Shown here one piece after another: positions 54,609 to 63,278 of a stretch of DNA of 64,000 bases. The stretch comes from Gimesia chilikensis (lineage in GTDB: Bacteria; Planctomycetota; Planctomycetia; Planctomycetales; Planctomycetaceae). The notes under the pieces are model-generated. The model worked only from the letters and a program-made list of their open reading frames with translations. It ran no database searches and was not told where the DNA came from. How positions within the stretch are numbered: the first letter of the stretch is position 1; each line of letters opens with the position of its first letter. A program made the translations under genes and the position numbers. The stretch lies in NCBI RefSeq assembly GCF_008329715.1, contig NZ_VTSR01000032.1, forward strand, positions 1 to 64,000, in the 5' to 3' direction.

Positions 54609-56774
54609 TTACTTTTCGCTGAGCAGATGATTGGTAAGACTGCTCTGTTGGGAATAATTCACCTGGTGCGGCAGCATTTCCTGATTTCCCTTCATGTCTT
54701 CTGCTGAGGTGACGAGTCGCAGGTTGCCGGACTCGGGAACAGGCAGGACGATTTCCCACTCCTGGAAGTTGGCTGCTGTGGGACGCACCGGTTGCTCATT
54801 CACCTTGACCTGTTTCACATCGTAATTATCTGAGGTGACGCCGCGAACCAGGACTTGCCCGGATTGCTGCGGTTCAATATGAGTGATGACCGTCACGGGG
54901 GGCAAATCGTCAATGGGTTCCAGGTCAAAGTAATCTTTGAGCGAGTACGCATAGTCGGAGTCGCCGGCGGCACGCGGGAAGAAGACGGTGGTGTTGACTT
55001 CCGAAAAATTCAAACGACGGTACTCATGTCGGTGCATGACACAACGCCATAATCCATAAGCACAATCGTGCAAGTCGAAATCTTCAATGCGAACACAGGG
55101 AGTCCCGCAGTGGAAGGCCCAGTGCGAATCCCAGACTTTGGTATTCCGCAACAGGAACGGATGCTGGTAGTCGGGACCGATGCCTTCGACATCACTGTCT
55201 TCCTTGTTGAATCTTCCCCCGGCAAAACCGCCGAGGTTGATGGCAAACAGTCGCTGGCAGTGTGCTTCGTTTCCATCGAAGCGAACGAAGGGCAGAGTGC
55301 GAATATCGACTTCCTTCATGGAACCATCTTTTTGCAGGATGGGCAGGGTCGGGTTGAAGTCTTTCCGTTCGACCACTTCAAAACGGAACCCGTCTTCATC
55401 ACATTCGGCGGCGACATTTCTGGTGAAGGTGTTCAGGCTGTTAGCCCACCAGAACCCGGAGCCCAGGTTTAAATCGTAAGGCAGCACCTGCTTGGGAAGT
55501 GGTTTACCGCCCAGCGCCTGGACGGCCAGATTGCGGTCAAAGATATTATAAACTTCGGTTCCGTCTTCCAGGAAAAATCCATGGCCGACACTTTTGTAAC
55601 CGACGCAATCCTTGACCACGAGGTACTGGGTTCCGTGGACCGTGATCCAGCGGTTATGACTGTCCCAGACCGAGAGCCCCGTCAGACTGCTGCCACGCAT
55701 GGAATCGCCGACGAGGTGATAGTGGATGGGGTATTTTCCGAGCGTGTCTTTTTTCCCCAGATGACGAAACTCGGCATAGCTGATGCTGCCCTTGGAATCG
55801 GCGTGATACATCGTGTGTCCGCGAATCCCTTCCGGGTCGGCTGATTCGACAATCACGTTACGGGATAGATTAGCCACTTCGGCCCGGTATTCACCACTTC
55901 CCAGGTGATCAAACTCCAGCGGTTTATCGAAGCTGACGATCTGCAACTTCGAGTCAAAGCCGCCCCAGTGCCGCATTCTGGTGATGACTCTTTCTTCCGT
56001 CGTGGGGTTATCCGCAACACTGTTGTCGTCGCCTGATTTGCGGTGCCGGGTGCCAATGTAGCCAAACTGTCTGGTGGTGCCCGAAAGAATGATGCGGTCT
56101 CCGACTTTCCAGCCGGGAAGGGGATACGGCATCACGACCCGTGCTTCACCCACTTTGGCAGTCTGATAAGGGAGCTTGACCCAGGTACGTTCCAGGGGAG
56201 CACCATGAATATCCATGCGACCGCCGCAGCAAATGATGGCCGGGCAGGTGTCTTTGTTCATGCCCTCAATGTAGTGCAGGCGGATGAGGGCCGTATGTTT
56301 CGCGGGAATGGGGGAATCAGGACGTCCCACTTCGAGGGTGGGGGCAGGACGCGCGAACGAAAATGCGTTCTTCGCGTTCTTTCCGTCCGACTCAACGACC
56401 ATCTGACAATCAAAGCCTTCTTCACAGTAGTGATCGAGGTCTTCGATCCGAATCAGTCCGACTTCGAGTCGGGTATTGCGATCGGAGGCGAATTTGAGTG
56501 TTCCCGAGATCTGGATGCCACGAATGACGTCCTTCGAATCCACATCATAGACGATCTGGTGATCACGCTGAATTAAGACCTGGGCACCCGCGCCAGGGAC
56601 TTTGCCTCCCTGCCAGGTTTCAGGAGAGGACCATGGCCCGCTTTGAGCGGAATGAATGACTTTCATTTCTGCATGGTTATGCGTTTCATGTGCCAGCAGG
56701 GGCGCAGCTCCGGTGACCAGACAGGCAAGTCCAGCGAGGAAATGCACGAGCAGATTTGATGGGAAATGATGCAT
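54609..56774 (-). CDS. Secreted G8-domain, parallel beta-helix protein (CEMIP-like)
   Basis: 721 residues from ATG 56774. A signal peptide (about 1-29) is followed by a G8 domain (about 38-165: SGPWSSPETWQGGKVPGAGA, IQRDHQIVYD). A long right-handed beta-helix follows (about 200-560) with repeated short turns such as GHTMYHADSKGSISYAEFRH, HYHLVGDS and GHGFFLEDGTE. A C-terminal stretch (about 640-700) looks like a small Ig-like fold. G8 domains occur in the animal hyaluronidase CEMIP and in bacterial surface proteins, so polysaccharide binding or cleavage is plausible but unproven. It is the last gene of an operon with DUF1559 and lipoprotein genes. Confidence 0.85.
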   Translation of the reverse strand: MHHFPSNLLVHFLAGLACLVTGAAPLLAHETHNHAEMKVIHSAQSGPWSSPETWQGGKVPGAGAQVLIQRDHQIVYDVDSKDVIRGIQISGTLKFASDRNTRLEVGLIRIEDLDHYCEEGFDCQMVVESDGKNAKNAFSFARPAPTLEVGRPDSPIPAKHTALIRLHYIEGMNKDTCPAIICCGGRMDIHGAPLERTWVKLPYQTAKVGEARVVMPYPLPGWKVGDRIILSGTTRQFGYIGTRHRKSGDDNSVADNPTTEERVITRMRHWGGFDSKLQIVSFDKPLEFDHLGSGEYRAEVANLSRNVIVESADPEGIRGHTMYHADSKGSISYAEFRHLGKKDTLGKYPIHYHLVGDSMRGSSLTGLSVWDSHNRWITVHGTQYLVVKDCVGYKSVGHGFFLEDGTEVYNIFDRNLAVQALGGKPLPKQVLPYDLNLGSGFWWANSLNTFTRNVAAECDEDGFRFEVVERKDFNPTLPILQKDGSMKEVDIRTLPFVRFDGNEAHCQRLFAINLGGFAGGRFNKEDSDVEGIGPDYQHPFLLRNTKVWDSHWAFHCGTPCVRIEDFDLHDCAYGLWRCVMHRHEYRRLNFSEVNTTVFFPRAAGDSDYAYSLKDYFDLEPIDDLPPVTVITHIEPQQSGQVLVRGVTSDNYDVKQVKVNEQPVRPTAANFQEWEIVLPVPESGNLRLVTSAEDMKGNQEMLPHQVNYSQQSSLTNHLLSEK

Positions 56775-56837
56775 GGAATCTCTTCTTAAAACAAATTGAC
56801 AATTGTGGCTATATCCGGCTGCTGTAAGCAGGTTGTG

Positions 56838-57332
56838 TTATTCATCCAGTTGGTCGGCATCCTGTGTGTTACGCCTGCGGACCGGTCGTTTCGTCAATTG
56901 AACATTTTCGAGTTCGATCGGTGTCAACTGATTATTTCCTTCTTCGACGGTAATGGTGATCTCTGAATCCTGAGGGATCGAATATTTTTTCCCCAGTTTG
57001 TTCCAGGGTTTGTCGGAATTTGGATTGTCGAACCAGAGGATCCCCACCTGATACTCGCCAGCGGGGGCGCCGTCGCCATGTTGATAGGTGGTGAGCTGAA
57101 AATGCCCTTTATCATCCACCTTGGCCCGGGGCCTGGTGCCCCGTGAATCAAATTCCTCGCCATCGGCAGGGTAAAACACCATCACGGCTCCCGATGCCGG
57201 TTCTCCGTTGATGGTCAATATTCCCTCCACCGTCTGCAAATCAGGCCGCGGATCCTGATTTCCACAACCAGAGAACAGCAACAGGCTCAAGATCGCGATG
57301 CTGCAGGGGACATTAAAAACAGACGACTTCAC
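56838..57332 (-). CDS. Lipoprotein with carboxypeptidase-regulatory-like domain
   Basis: 164 residues from GTG 57332, supported by GGAG 7 nt upstream; the frame is open farther up but without a signal. The signal peptide ends in a lipobox (LLLFSGCG). The body has the beta-sandwich pattern of the family: VEGILTINGEPASGAVMVFY, then KVDDKGHFQLTTY and AGEYQVGILWF. The tail is basic (KRPVRRR). It is paralogous in design to the lipoprotein at 17667 and likewise follows a DUF1559 gene across a hairpin. Confidence 0.85.
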   Translation of the reverse strand: MKSSVFNVPCSIAILSLLLFSGCGNQDPRPDLQTVEGILTINGEPASGAVMVFYPADGEEFDSRGTRPRAKVDDKGHFQLTTYQHGDGAPAGEYQVGILWFDNPNSDKPWNKLGKKYSIPQDSEITITVEEGNNQLTPIELENVQLTKRPVRRRNTQDADQLDE

Positions 57333-57389
57333 GGAATCACTCCAGCTAACATGTTGAAAAGTAATGCGATAAGAGAACATTCCACAGGG

Positions 57390-57415
57390 GACGCCGCGGG
57401 CAGTTCCCCGGCGTC
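57390..57415. repeat. GC-rich intercistronic hairpin
   Basis: GACGCCG (57390-57396) pairs with CGGCGTC (57409-57415), extended by an inner GGG/CCC after one bulged C. It lies between the DUF1559 stop and the lipoprotein start on the minus strand, matching the hairpin position of the 16.6-18.2 kb pair. Confidence 0.65.
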
Positions 57416-57442
57416 TCAAAATGAATCAGCTCAAAGCGATGT

Positions 57443-58411
57443 CTAAAACTCGCCTACGACTTCTCCGCCTCCGTAGGTGCAGAGCGCGATAAAGGTGAGA
57501 TTGCTCATATTTTCGCTGAGGAAGCGGACCGAACCATCGGCGAGTGCCACCTGTACGCCTCCAGTATGAAAGGAGAGGGGATTGGCCCACTTGTTGGTCG
57601 AGTTGATGAAGTTCGGCCCATAGCGTGTGACGCCATCGTCTTCAAAGCCATACATCCAGCCGGCACAAGGTCCTGCCCAGTAATCAAACCAGCCACCAAA
57701 CTCGGGGTTGTTCGTGACGAGGGTTCCTGAAGTGCGGTCCTTGTAAATCCACTGTGATCGTCCCGCTGATTCATGCACGATGATTGTGTTCGACGTGCCA
57801 TCAACGATATCGCGAAACCGTTTCCCAGATCCACCGCCACCAAAGATCCCCAGATTGGAATCCGCTGCGGCGCCAGGGGCATATACCTGATGGGAGTTAC
57901 TGTGAATTCCCCGCTGACCGGCGTAGTCTGAAGTAAAAGCACCTCGGTTGGCATCGATGGTCCAGCCGCTGGAGAGACGCATGCGTAATTCCGGCGTCAT
58001 CTGTGTGCCCCCTGGAGTCGACGGGCATTCAAAGAGTGTAAGTTTGGTTTCGATCGCATCCTGGTTTTCAGTATCCCAGAAGGAGTAATCGTGGTTGTAG
58101 ATATTTCCCAGAGATGCCTGATCGAAATAGCTTAGCGTCTGTGGGATCCAGCTGTTGTAGTGAAAGGAGCCATCAGCGCGCTGTCCGTAGTAAGTTTCTA
58201 ACGGAAAGATCTGGTGGGTGCCTGCGTAGTTGTGCAACGCCAGCCCGATCTGTTTGAGGTTATTCTTACATTGCGTACGTCGCGCCGCTTCACGCGCCTG
58301 TTGAACGGCAGGGAGTAACAGTGCAATGAGGATTGCGATAATCGCGATTACGACCAGCAACTCAATTAAAGTGAAGCCGCGGCGCGCACGGATGGATTGC
58401 GAACAGGACAT
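57443..58411 (-). CDS. DUF1559 prepilin-like protein with H-X9-DG motif
   Basis: 322 residues from ATG 58411 (GGAG 6 nt upstream); the frame runs 31 codons farther but those residues are not pilin-like. It has the N-terminal methylation signal [20 protein letters not shown], nearly identical to that of the 16609 protein, then [20 protein letters not shown]. The C-terminal H-X9-DG motif is [12 protein letters not shown]. First gene of a three-gene operon with the lipoprotein and G8 genes. Its surface role is unknown, as for the whole family. Confidence 0.93.
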   Translation of the reverse strand: MSCSQSIRARRGFTLIELLVVIAIIAILIALLLPAVQQAREAARRTQCKNNLKQIGLALHNYAGTHQIFPLETYYGQRADGSFHYNSWIPQTLSYFDQASLGNIYNHDYSFWDTENQDAIETKLTLFECPSTPGGTQMTPELRMRLSSGWTIDANRGAFTSDYAGQRGIHSNSHQVYAPGAAADSNLGIFGGGGSGKRFRDIVDGTSNTIIVHESAGRSQWIYKDRTSGTLVTNNPEFGGWFDYWAGPCAGWMYGFEDDGVTRYGPNFINSTNKWANPLSFHTGGVQVALADGSVRFLSENMSNLTFIALCTYGGGEVVGEF

Positions 58412-58985
58412 AGGAATCTCCGGAGTAGATCTTAAATCGACAACACACAGGCAAACTGTTTCAGTCGCGGGGTTGTCTGGAAGCAATTCCGGTGGGGCTG
58501 GCATCGCTGAGATGTTGGCAGGGAATCACAACAGGAATGATTTCTGTTTTGGTTGAGAGTGAGATTCAGTCTCACTGATTAGAGGATAGTCGGTCAGTAT
58601 TTGAATGCAAGGGGGATCGTTAGATATCCCTGAAAAAAAGGCATTCTGGATCAATACGTCTTTTAATAGCCGGCTGTTTCTCAGCTTTTGTGGCTCTGTT
58701 TAACTGATTTTAGACCAGGAAAACCATCGAAGTGAACTGGCGTTTCTCGTTTCACTCGCGTTCGCTGCTGCGGACCCGGGCAACCACCAGTTCTTGTGTG
58801 TAAGGTGCTGATATTAAGTCGCTTACGCCGTTTCCAGTCGTCGTACCATTCTCAGTTCAATGCGTTCCAGTTTCAGACCGGCGTTTTTGAAGAAGAAATC
58901 GGCAGTTTTCCGGAATTCGATTGCACTGCATGCAATCATTCATCGCCAAGTCTGGTGTGAGCCATTTCATTAAGAGGATACGACC
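58412..58985. other. Intergenic region between divergent surface-protein operons
   Basis: 574 bp without a credible gene. It holds a perfect 7-bp inverted repeat AGTGAGA-TTCAG-TCTCACT at 58558-58576, about 150 bp upstream of the DUF1559 start, which could be an operator or a short hairpin. The promoters of both flanking transcription units must lie here. Confidence 0.5.
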
Positions 58986-61900
58986 ATGAAAAATAACCAG
59001 AGGCGATTCGAAACTTTGAGCCGTTTGACACGACGGCTGCACCAGAGCCTGTTTGCCAGACCACGACGACGGTCTGCTGCCCGAGCACAGCAGCAACGCT
59101 TTCAGCCGGCGAACTGTCAGATTGAACTTCTGGAAGAACGCAGGCTGCTCACCGCTGCCTTTTCGGAGTTGAATAATCCGAATCCGAGTGCTGATACCAG
59201 CTTTGGCTCTTCGGTGGTCTCACTGAGTACAGGCAATATTGTTGTCACGGATCCGAGTTATGATGGCTCGCGCGGGGCCGTCTATCTGTTTAACGGCCAG
59301 ACCGGCGACCTGATCAGCACGCTCACCGGAGCTTCTGCCAATGATCGGATTGGAAATGGCAGGGTGACGTCATTACCCAATGGGAACTTTGTGGTCAGCA
59401 GTCCGAGTTGGAGTAATGGGGAGACTGGGGGTAACGCCGGGGCGGTGACGTTTGGAAACGGAATCACCGGCGTGAGTGGCGTCGTCTCGGCGGCCAACAG
59501 TCTGGTAGGAAGTTTCGAGTATGACGGCAGTGGTGGGGGACGTGTGATCGTGTTGGAGAATGGCAATTATGTGGTCACCAATCCCTATTGGGACAACGGA
59601 TCAATTGCCGACGTCGGGGCCGTCACCTTTGGTGATGCGACCACGGGAGTGACCGGCGTGATCTCAGAGGCCAACAGTCTGATCGGTGCCAGTGCCCAGG
59701 ACAAAATTGGATATCACTACGGTAATGATACGGGAATCAAACTGCTGGCGAATGGCAATTACCTCGTCGGCAGTCCGTTCTGGGACAACGGCTCTAACAG
59801 TGACGCCGGCGCGTTGACTTGGGGAAATGGAACGACGGGTACAACCGGTGTGGTATCGAGCGCCAACAGTCTCGTGGGGTCTTCGCAAGATGATCTGGTG
59901 GGCGACTTCCTCTGGGGCAATGTGAATATCACTTTGCTCGCCAACGGAAACTATGTGCTTTGCAGCCCGACGTGGGATAACGGCTCAATCACGGACGCCG
60001 GTGCGGTGACATTTGGAGATGGAACAACGGGGGTGACAGGAGCAATTTCAGCAGCCAACAGTCTGGTCGGAACCACAGCTGGCGATAAGGTGGGCTCCCT
60101 TTTTCACTCCGTTTCCAGTGTGACCGAACTGACAAATGGAAATTATGTCGTGAGTAGCCCGACCTGGGATAACGGCTCAATTTTGGATGCGGGAGCGGTG
60201 ACGTTCGGCAGTGGAACGACAGGTGTCTCGGGAGTGATTTCGTCAACAAACAGTCTGGTGGGGGCGACGCAAGAAGACTTTCTGGGGCGGCGCGGTATCA
60301 ATACAAACGGTATCACGGCACTGACGAACGGCAATTTCGTTGTCAGTAGTCCTGTCTGGGATAATGGGTCTGTTATCAATGCAGGAGCGGTGACATTTGG
60401 CGATGGAACGACGGGCGTTAGTGGGGTGATCAGTGACAGTAACAGTCTGGTTGGCTTAATCCAATTCGATCAGGTCGGATACTCCGGCGCCACGGCTCTG
60501 ACGAATGGCAATTATGTCATCAGTACTCCTACCTGGAGTGACGGTTTAACTAGAAGATCCGTCGGCGCGGTGACTTTCGGTGATGGCATGGTGGGAATCA
60601 ACGGTACTATTTCCTCGGACAACAGCTTGATTGGATCCAGCAATAACGACTATGTGGGCAATGGTGGCGTCGTTGCGCTGCCCAACGGAAATTATGTCGC
60701 CATCAGTAATGTCTGGTCTTTCGACAAAGGGGCTGTTTCGTTCGGAAATGGAACAACGGGACTCACGGGGGTTCTCTCTGCCAGTAACAGTCTGGTCGGG
60801 ACTGAGAATGGTTCTTTCGTTGGCAAGGGGGGAGTGACAGTGCTCGCGAATGGCAACTATGTGGTTGTGAGTTCGGGGTGGGGGGATGCTTCATTTGACA
60901 ATCTGGGAGCCGTCACCTGGGGGAGTGGAACCACAGGTGTAACAGGAGCGGTATCAGCGTCGAACAGTTTTGTGGGAACGAAAGAGGATGACCACGTCGG
61001 CTCAGATGGCATTGTCGCGCTCACGAATGGAAACTACGTGATCAGCAGTTCGCAATGGGACAACGGTACGATCATCGACGCCGGAGCCGTGACCTTCGGA
61101 GATGGGACAAGCGGCGGCATGGGGCTCGTTTCATCCACAAACAGTCTCGTCGGCTCCACTGCCGACGATCGATTGGGCTATCATTACTATTCAAATCGAA
61201 TCGTAACACCGCTTGCCAACGGGAACTATGTGGTGGTGAGTACCGACTGGGATAATGGATCAATCGTCGATGCGGGAGCGGTGACTTTTGGTGACGGTAC
61301 AACGGGGATCACAGGTGAGATTACTTCGACCAACAGCCTGATCGGGGCACACGAAGATGACCAGTTAGGGGGATATCAATCAGGTGTTTCTGAAGTGACA
61401 GCACTCCCCAATGGGAACTACCTGGTCGTCAGCCGGAACTGGGATAACGGTTTGATTGATCAAGGAAGTGGTGTCACGTTCGGCGATGGCACTATCGGTG
61501 TAACCGGCTATATCACCTCAAGTAACAGCGTCGCCTCGGAGCAGGGTACGGGGAGCTATGTTCAACGCATTCGAGATGATGTCAACCAGAGTTTTCTGGT
61601 GGTTTATGGGGACGAAAATACGATCTGGGTCGGCTCGCAGATTAATGGCTTTACGGGAACCACCTTTGATTTGATTGAGGATGTTGTCCTTGCTGAGAAT
61701 GCGTCCGAACAGTCGATTGATCTTACGGGACTGGAACCTGTCACAGAAGGGCCCGTCATCTGGTCGGCTTCATCTGACAACCCTGATTTCATTCCTGATT
61801 CCAGTCTGACGGTTCTGGATGAAGGAGGAACGCCACGGCTGCGTCTGGTGCCTCCTACAGGCAGAACCGGTACGGCCCAGATTACGGTGCAGGTTGAAGA

Positions 61901-63266
61901 TGGGGGCCTGGATCAGAACCTGGCCACCACCGAAGATAATGGAACCTTCCGGCGAACGTTCACACTCACGATCAACGGGATCGAAGAATCCGCGGAAGAG
62001 TTTCTGGCTTTACGGGTCGTTGAAACACCAACCAGTGTGGACGCCAATGGCGAAGCGTCTGTGTTACCCGCGAACGAAACCTGGGTGGGGGAATGGTCAG
62101 AATACTGGGTGGAAATCTGGGTGCATACTGAAAACGTCGATAGCGGTGGCGTGGCACTGGTAGACGTTGATCTGAGTTATTTTACCGTCGCGACGACTGC
62201 TGTTGAGATTCAATTTGGTGCAGCGTTTACTCAGAACCAGTCAGGTACGATCTTCGATCATAATGGCGGCATTTCTCAACTGGCCGCCAGCACTGAGACC
62301 CCCGGACTGGGCATCAATAAGCAGTTATTGTTTGCCCGTGTCAGGTTTGCCGCACTGGAGCAGGACGAAGTGGCGGTTGGTGTCGAAGAAACAGGCCTCG
62401 GTTCTGAGATGCTCTCGTTTGGATTCTTCGATTCGTTCATCGGTCTGGGAAACGGGCAGGGGGGCAAACCACTGAACGTTGAAAACGCCAGTTCCACCAT
62501 CTGGGCCAATCCCTACGACCTGAATGACGATGGTCAAATCAGTTTCCAGGACCTGTTGCGGTTTGCCAGTGTGTATGGGGCTGTGCCGAATGAGTCAGAC
62601 TCCGATTATGCCTGGCTGGCGGATCTGAATCAGGATGGTCGGGTCAATTTCCGCGACCTGGTTCTGTTTGCAGGTAATTATGGAAAGAACAAACTGCAGA
62701 AAGTGAGACCAACTCCGGTTCATTATCCGGATAATTACCCTTACGGCTGGAATCAACAATTGCAGGCCACAAGTCAACCGGTTGCCGTTTCGACAGCAGC
62801 TGCACTGACTCAGTCAGAGGCAGATGTGATGCGGGAGAGTGCCGTTGAGGATTTGAGCCCGCGTCTGTCGTCTGCCGCACAACAGAAACTGGAAGCGGTG
62901 CAGATTGAAGTGGTCGATCTGGCAGGGACGACGTTGGGGCAGGTTGTCGGAGACACAATTTATCTCGACATCAATGCGGCGGGCCATGGCTGGTTCATCG
63001 ATGCCACGCCCCGGGATCACAACGAATTTCAGTCAGACAGTTCTCTCTCATTGATTGCATCGCCGGGCAGTGAAGCGGCGGGACTGATCGATCTCTGGAC
63101 GGTCATTCATCACGAACTGGGGCACCTGCTGGGGAATGAACATGCCGAGGAGGGAGTTATGGAATCGACGCTGGCAACCGGTGAGCGGAAGCTGCCGGAC
63201 TGGAATACGGAGACCGATGACTTCTTTGCTTCACTGAATGCAGACTCGGATTTGCTGGCCTTCTGA
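58986..63266 (+). CDS. Giant LEPR-type surface protein: 12-copy repeat, dockerin pair, metzincin domain
   Basis: 1426 residues; ATG 58986 follows GAGG at about 8 nt. The basic N-terminus leads to IELLEERRLLT (about 45-56), the LEPR-XLL-like export motif. Residues about 119-858 hold twelve copies of a repeat of about 60-70 residues built on NGNYVVSSPTWDNG, then GAVTFGDGTTGVTG and NSLVG; it resembles the DUF5650 repeat. Then come one Ig/cadherin-like domain (892-998), a cohesin-like stretch (1005-1155), two dockerin-type calcium loops (1172-1235, DLNDDGQISFQDLL and DLNQDGRVNFRDLV), and a zinc-peptidase module with HELGHLLGNEH (residue 1376) and GVM as Met-turn. From the Ig-like domain on it is colinear with the 643 protein, so only the N-terminal half differs. 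Probably secreted and surface-associated. Confidence 0.87.
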   Translation: MKNNQRRFETLSRLTRRLHQSLFARPRRRSAARAQQQRFQPANCQIELLEERRLLTAAFSELNNPNPSADTSFGSSVVSLSTGNIVVTDPSYDGSRGAVYLFNGQTGDLISTLTGASANDRIGNGRVTSLPNGNFVVSSPSWSNGETGGNAGAVTFGNGITGVSGVVSAANSLVGSFEYDGSGGGRVIVLENGNYVVTNPYWDNGSIADVGAVTFGDATTGVTGVISEANSLIGASAQDKIGYHYGNDTGIKLLANGNYLVGSPFWDNGSNSDAGALTWGNGTTGTTGVVSSANSLVGSSQDDLVGDFLWGNVNITLLANGNYVLCSPTWDNGSITDAGAVTFGDGTTGVTGAISAANSLVGTTAGDKVGSLFHSVSSVTELTNGNYVVSSPTWDNGSILDAGAVTFGSGTTGVSGVISSTNSLVGATQEDFLGRRGINTNGITALTNGNFVVSSPVWDNGSVINAGAVTFGDGTTGVSGVISDSNSLVGLIQFDQVGYSGATALTNGNYVISTPTWSDGLTRRSVGAVTFGDGMVGINGTISSDNSLIGSSNNDYVGNGGVVALPNGNYVAISNVWSFDKGAVSFGNGTTGLTGVLSASNSLVGTENGSFVGKGGVTVLANGNYVVVSSGWGDASFDNLGAVTWGSGTTGVTGAVSASNSFVGTKEDDHVGSDGIVALTNGNYVISSSQWDNGTIIDAGAVTFGDGTSGGMGLVSSTNSLVGSTADDRLGYHYYSNRIVTPLANGNYVVVSTDWDNGSIVDAGAVTFGDGTTGITGEITSTNSLIGAHEDDQLGGYQSGVSEVTALPNGNYLVVSRNWDNGLIDQGSGVTFGDGTIGVTGYITSSNSVASEQGTGSYVQRIRDDVNQSFLVVYGDENTIWVGSQINGFTGTTFDLIEDVVLAENASEQSIDLTGLEPVTEGPVIWSASSDNPDFIPDSSLTVLDEGGTPRLRLVPPTGRTGTAQITVQVEDGGLDQNLATTEDNGTFRRTFTLTINGIEESAEEFLALRVVETPTSVDANGEASVLPANETWVGEWSEYWVEIWVHTENVDSGGVALVDVDLSYFTVATTAVEIQFGAAFTQNQSGTIFDHNGGISQLAASTETPGLGINKQLLFARVRFAALEQDEVAVGVEETGLGSEMLSFGFFDSFIGLGNGQGGKPLNVENASSTIWANPYDLNDDGQISFQDLLRFASVYGAVPNESDSDYAWLADLNQDGRVNFRDLVLFAGNYGKNKLQKVRPTPVHYPDNYPYGWNQQLQATSQPVAVSTAAALTQSEADVMRESAVEDLSPRLSSAAQQKLEAVQIEVVDLAGTTLGQVVGDTIYLDINAAGHGWFIDATPRDHNEFQSDSSLSLIASPGSEAAGLIDLWTVIHHELGHLLGNEHAEEGVMESTLATGERKLPDWNTETDDFFASLNADSDLLAF
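59341..61560 (+). repeat. Twelve tandem coding repeats of about 190 bp
   Basis: Twelve copies of a unit encoding NGNYVV..., GAVTFGDGTTG... and NSLVG... lie head to tail inside the 58986 gene. Copies 4, 5, 6, 10 and 11 are most alike and copies 7, 8 and 12 most diverged. The DNA copies differ enough to show that the array is not a very recent expansion. Confidence 0.85.
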
Positions 63267-63278
63267 TATGTATTTCCT

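Noticed and set aside
59341-61560. CRISPR array or satellite DNA
   Set aside because: The repeats are about 190 bp, degenerate at DNA level, in frame, and encode a regular protein repeat.
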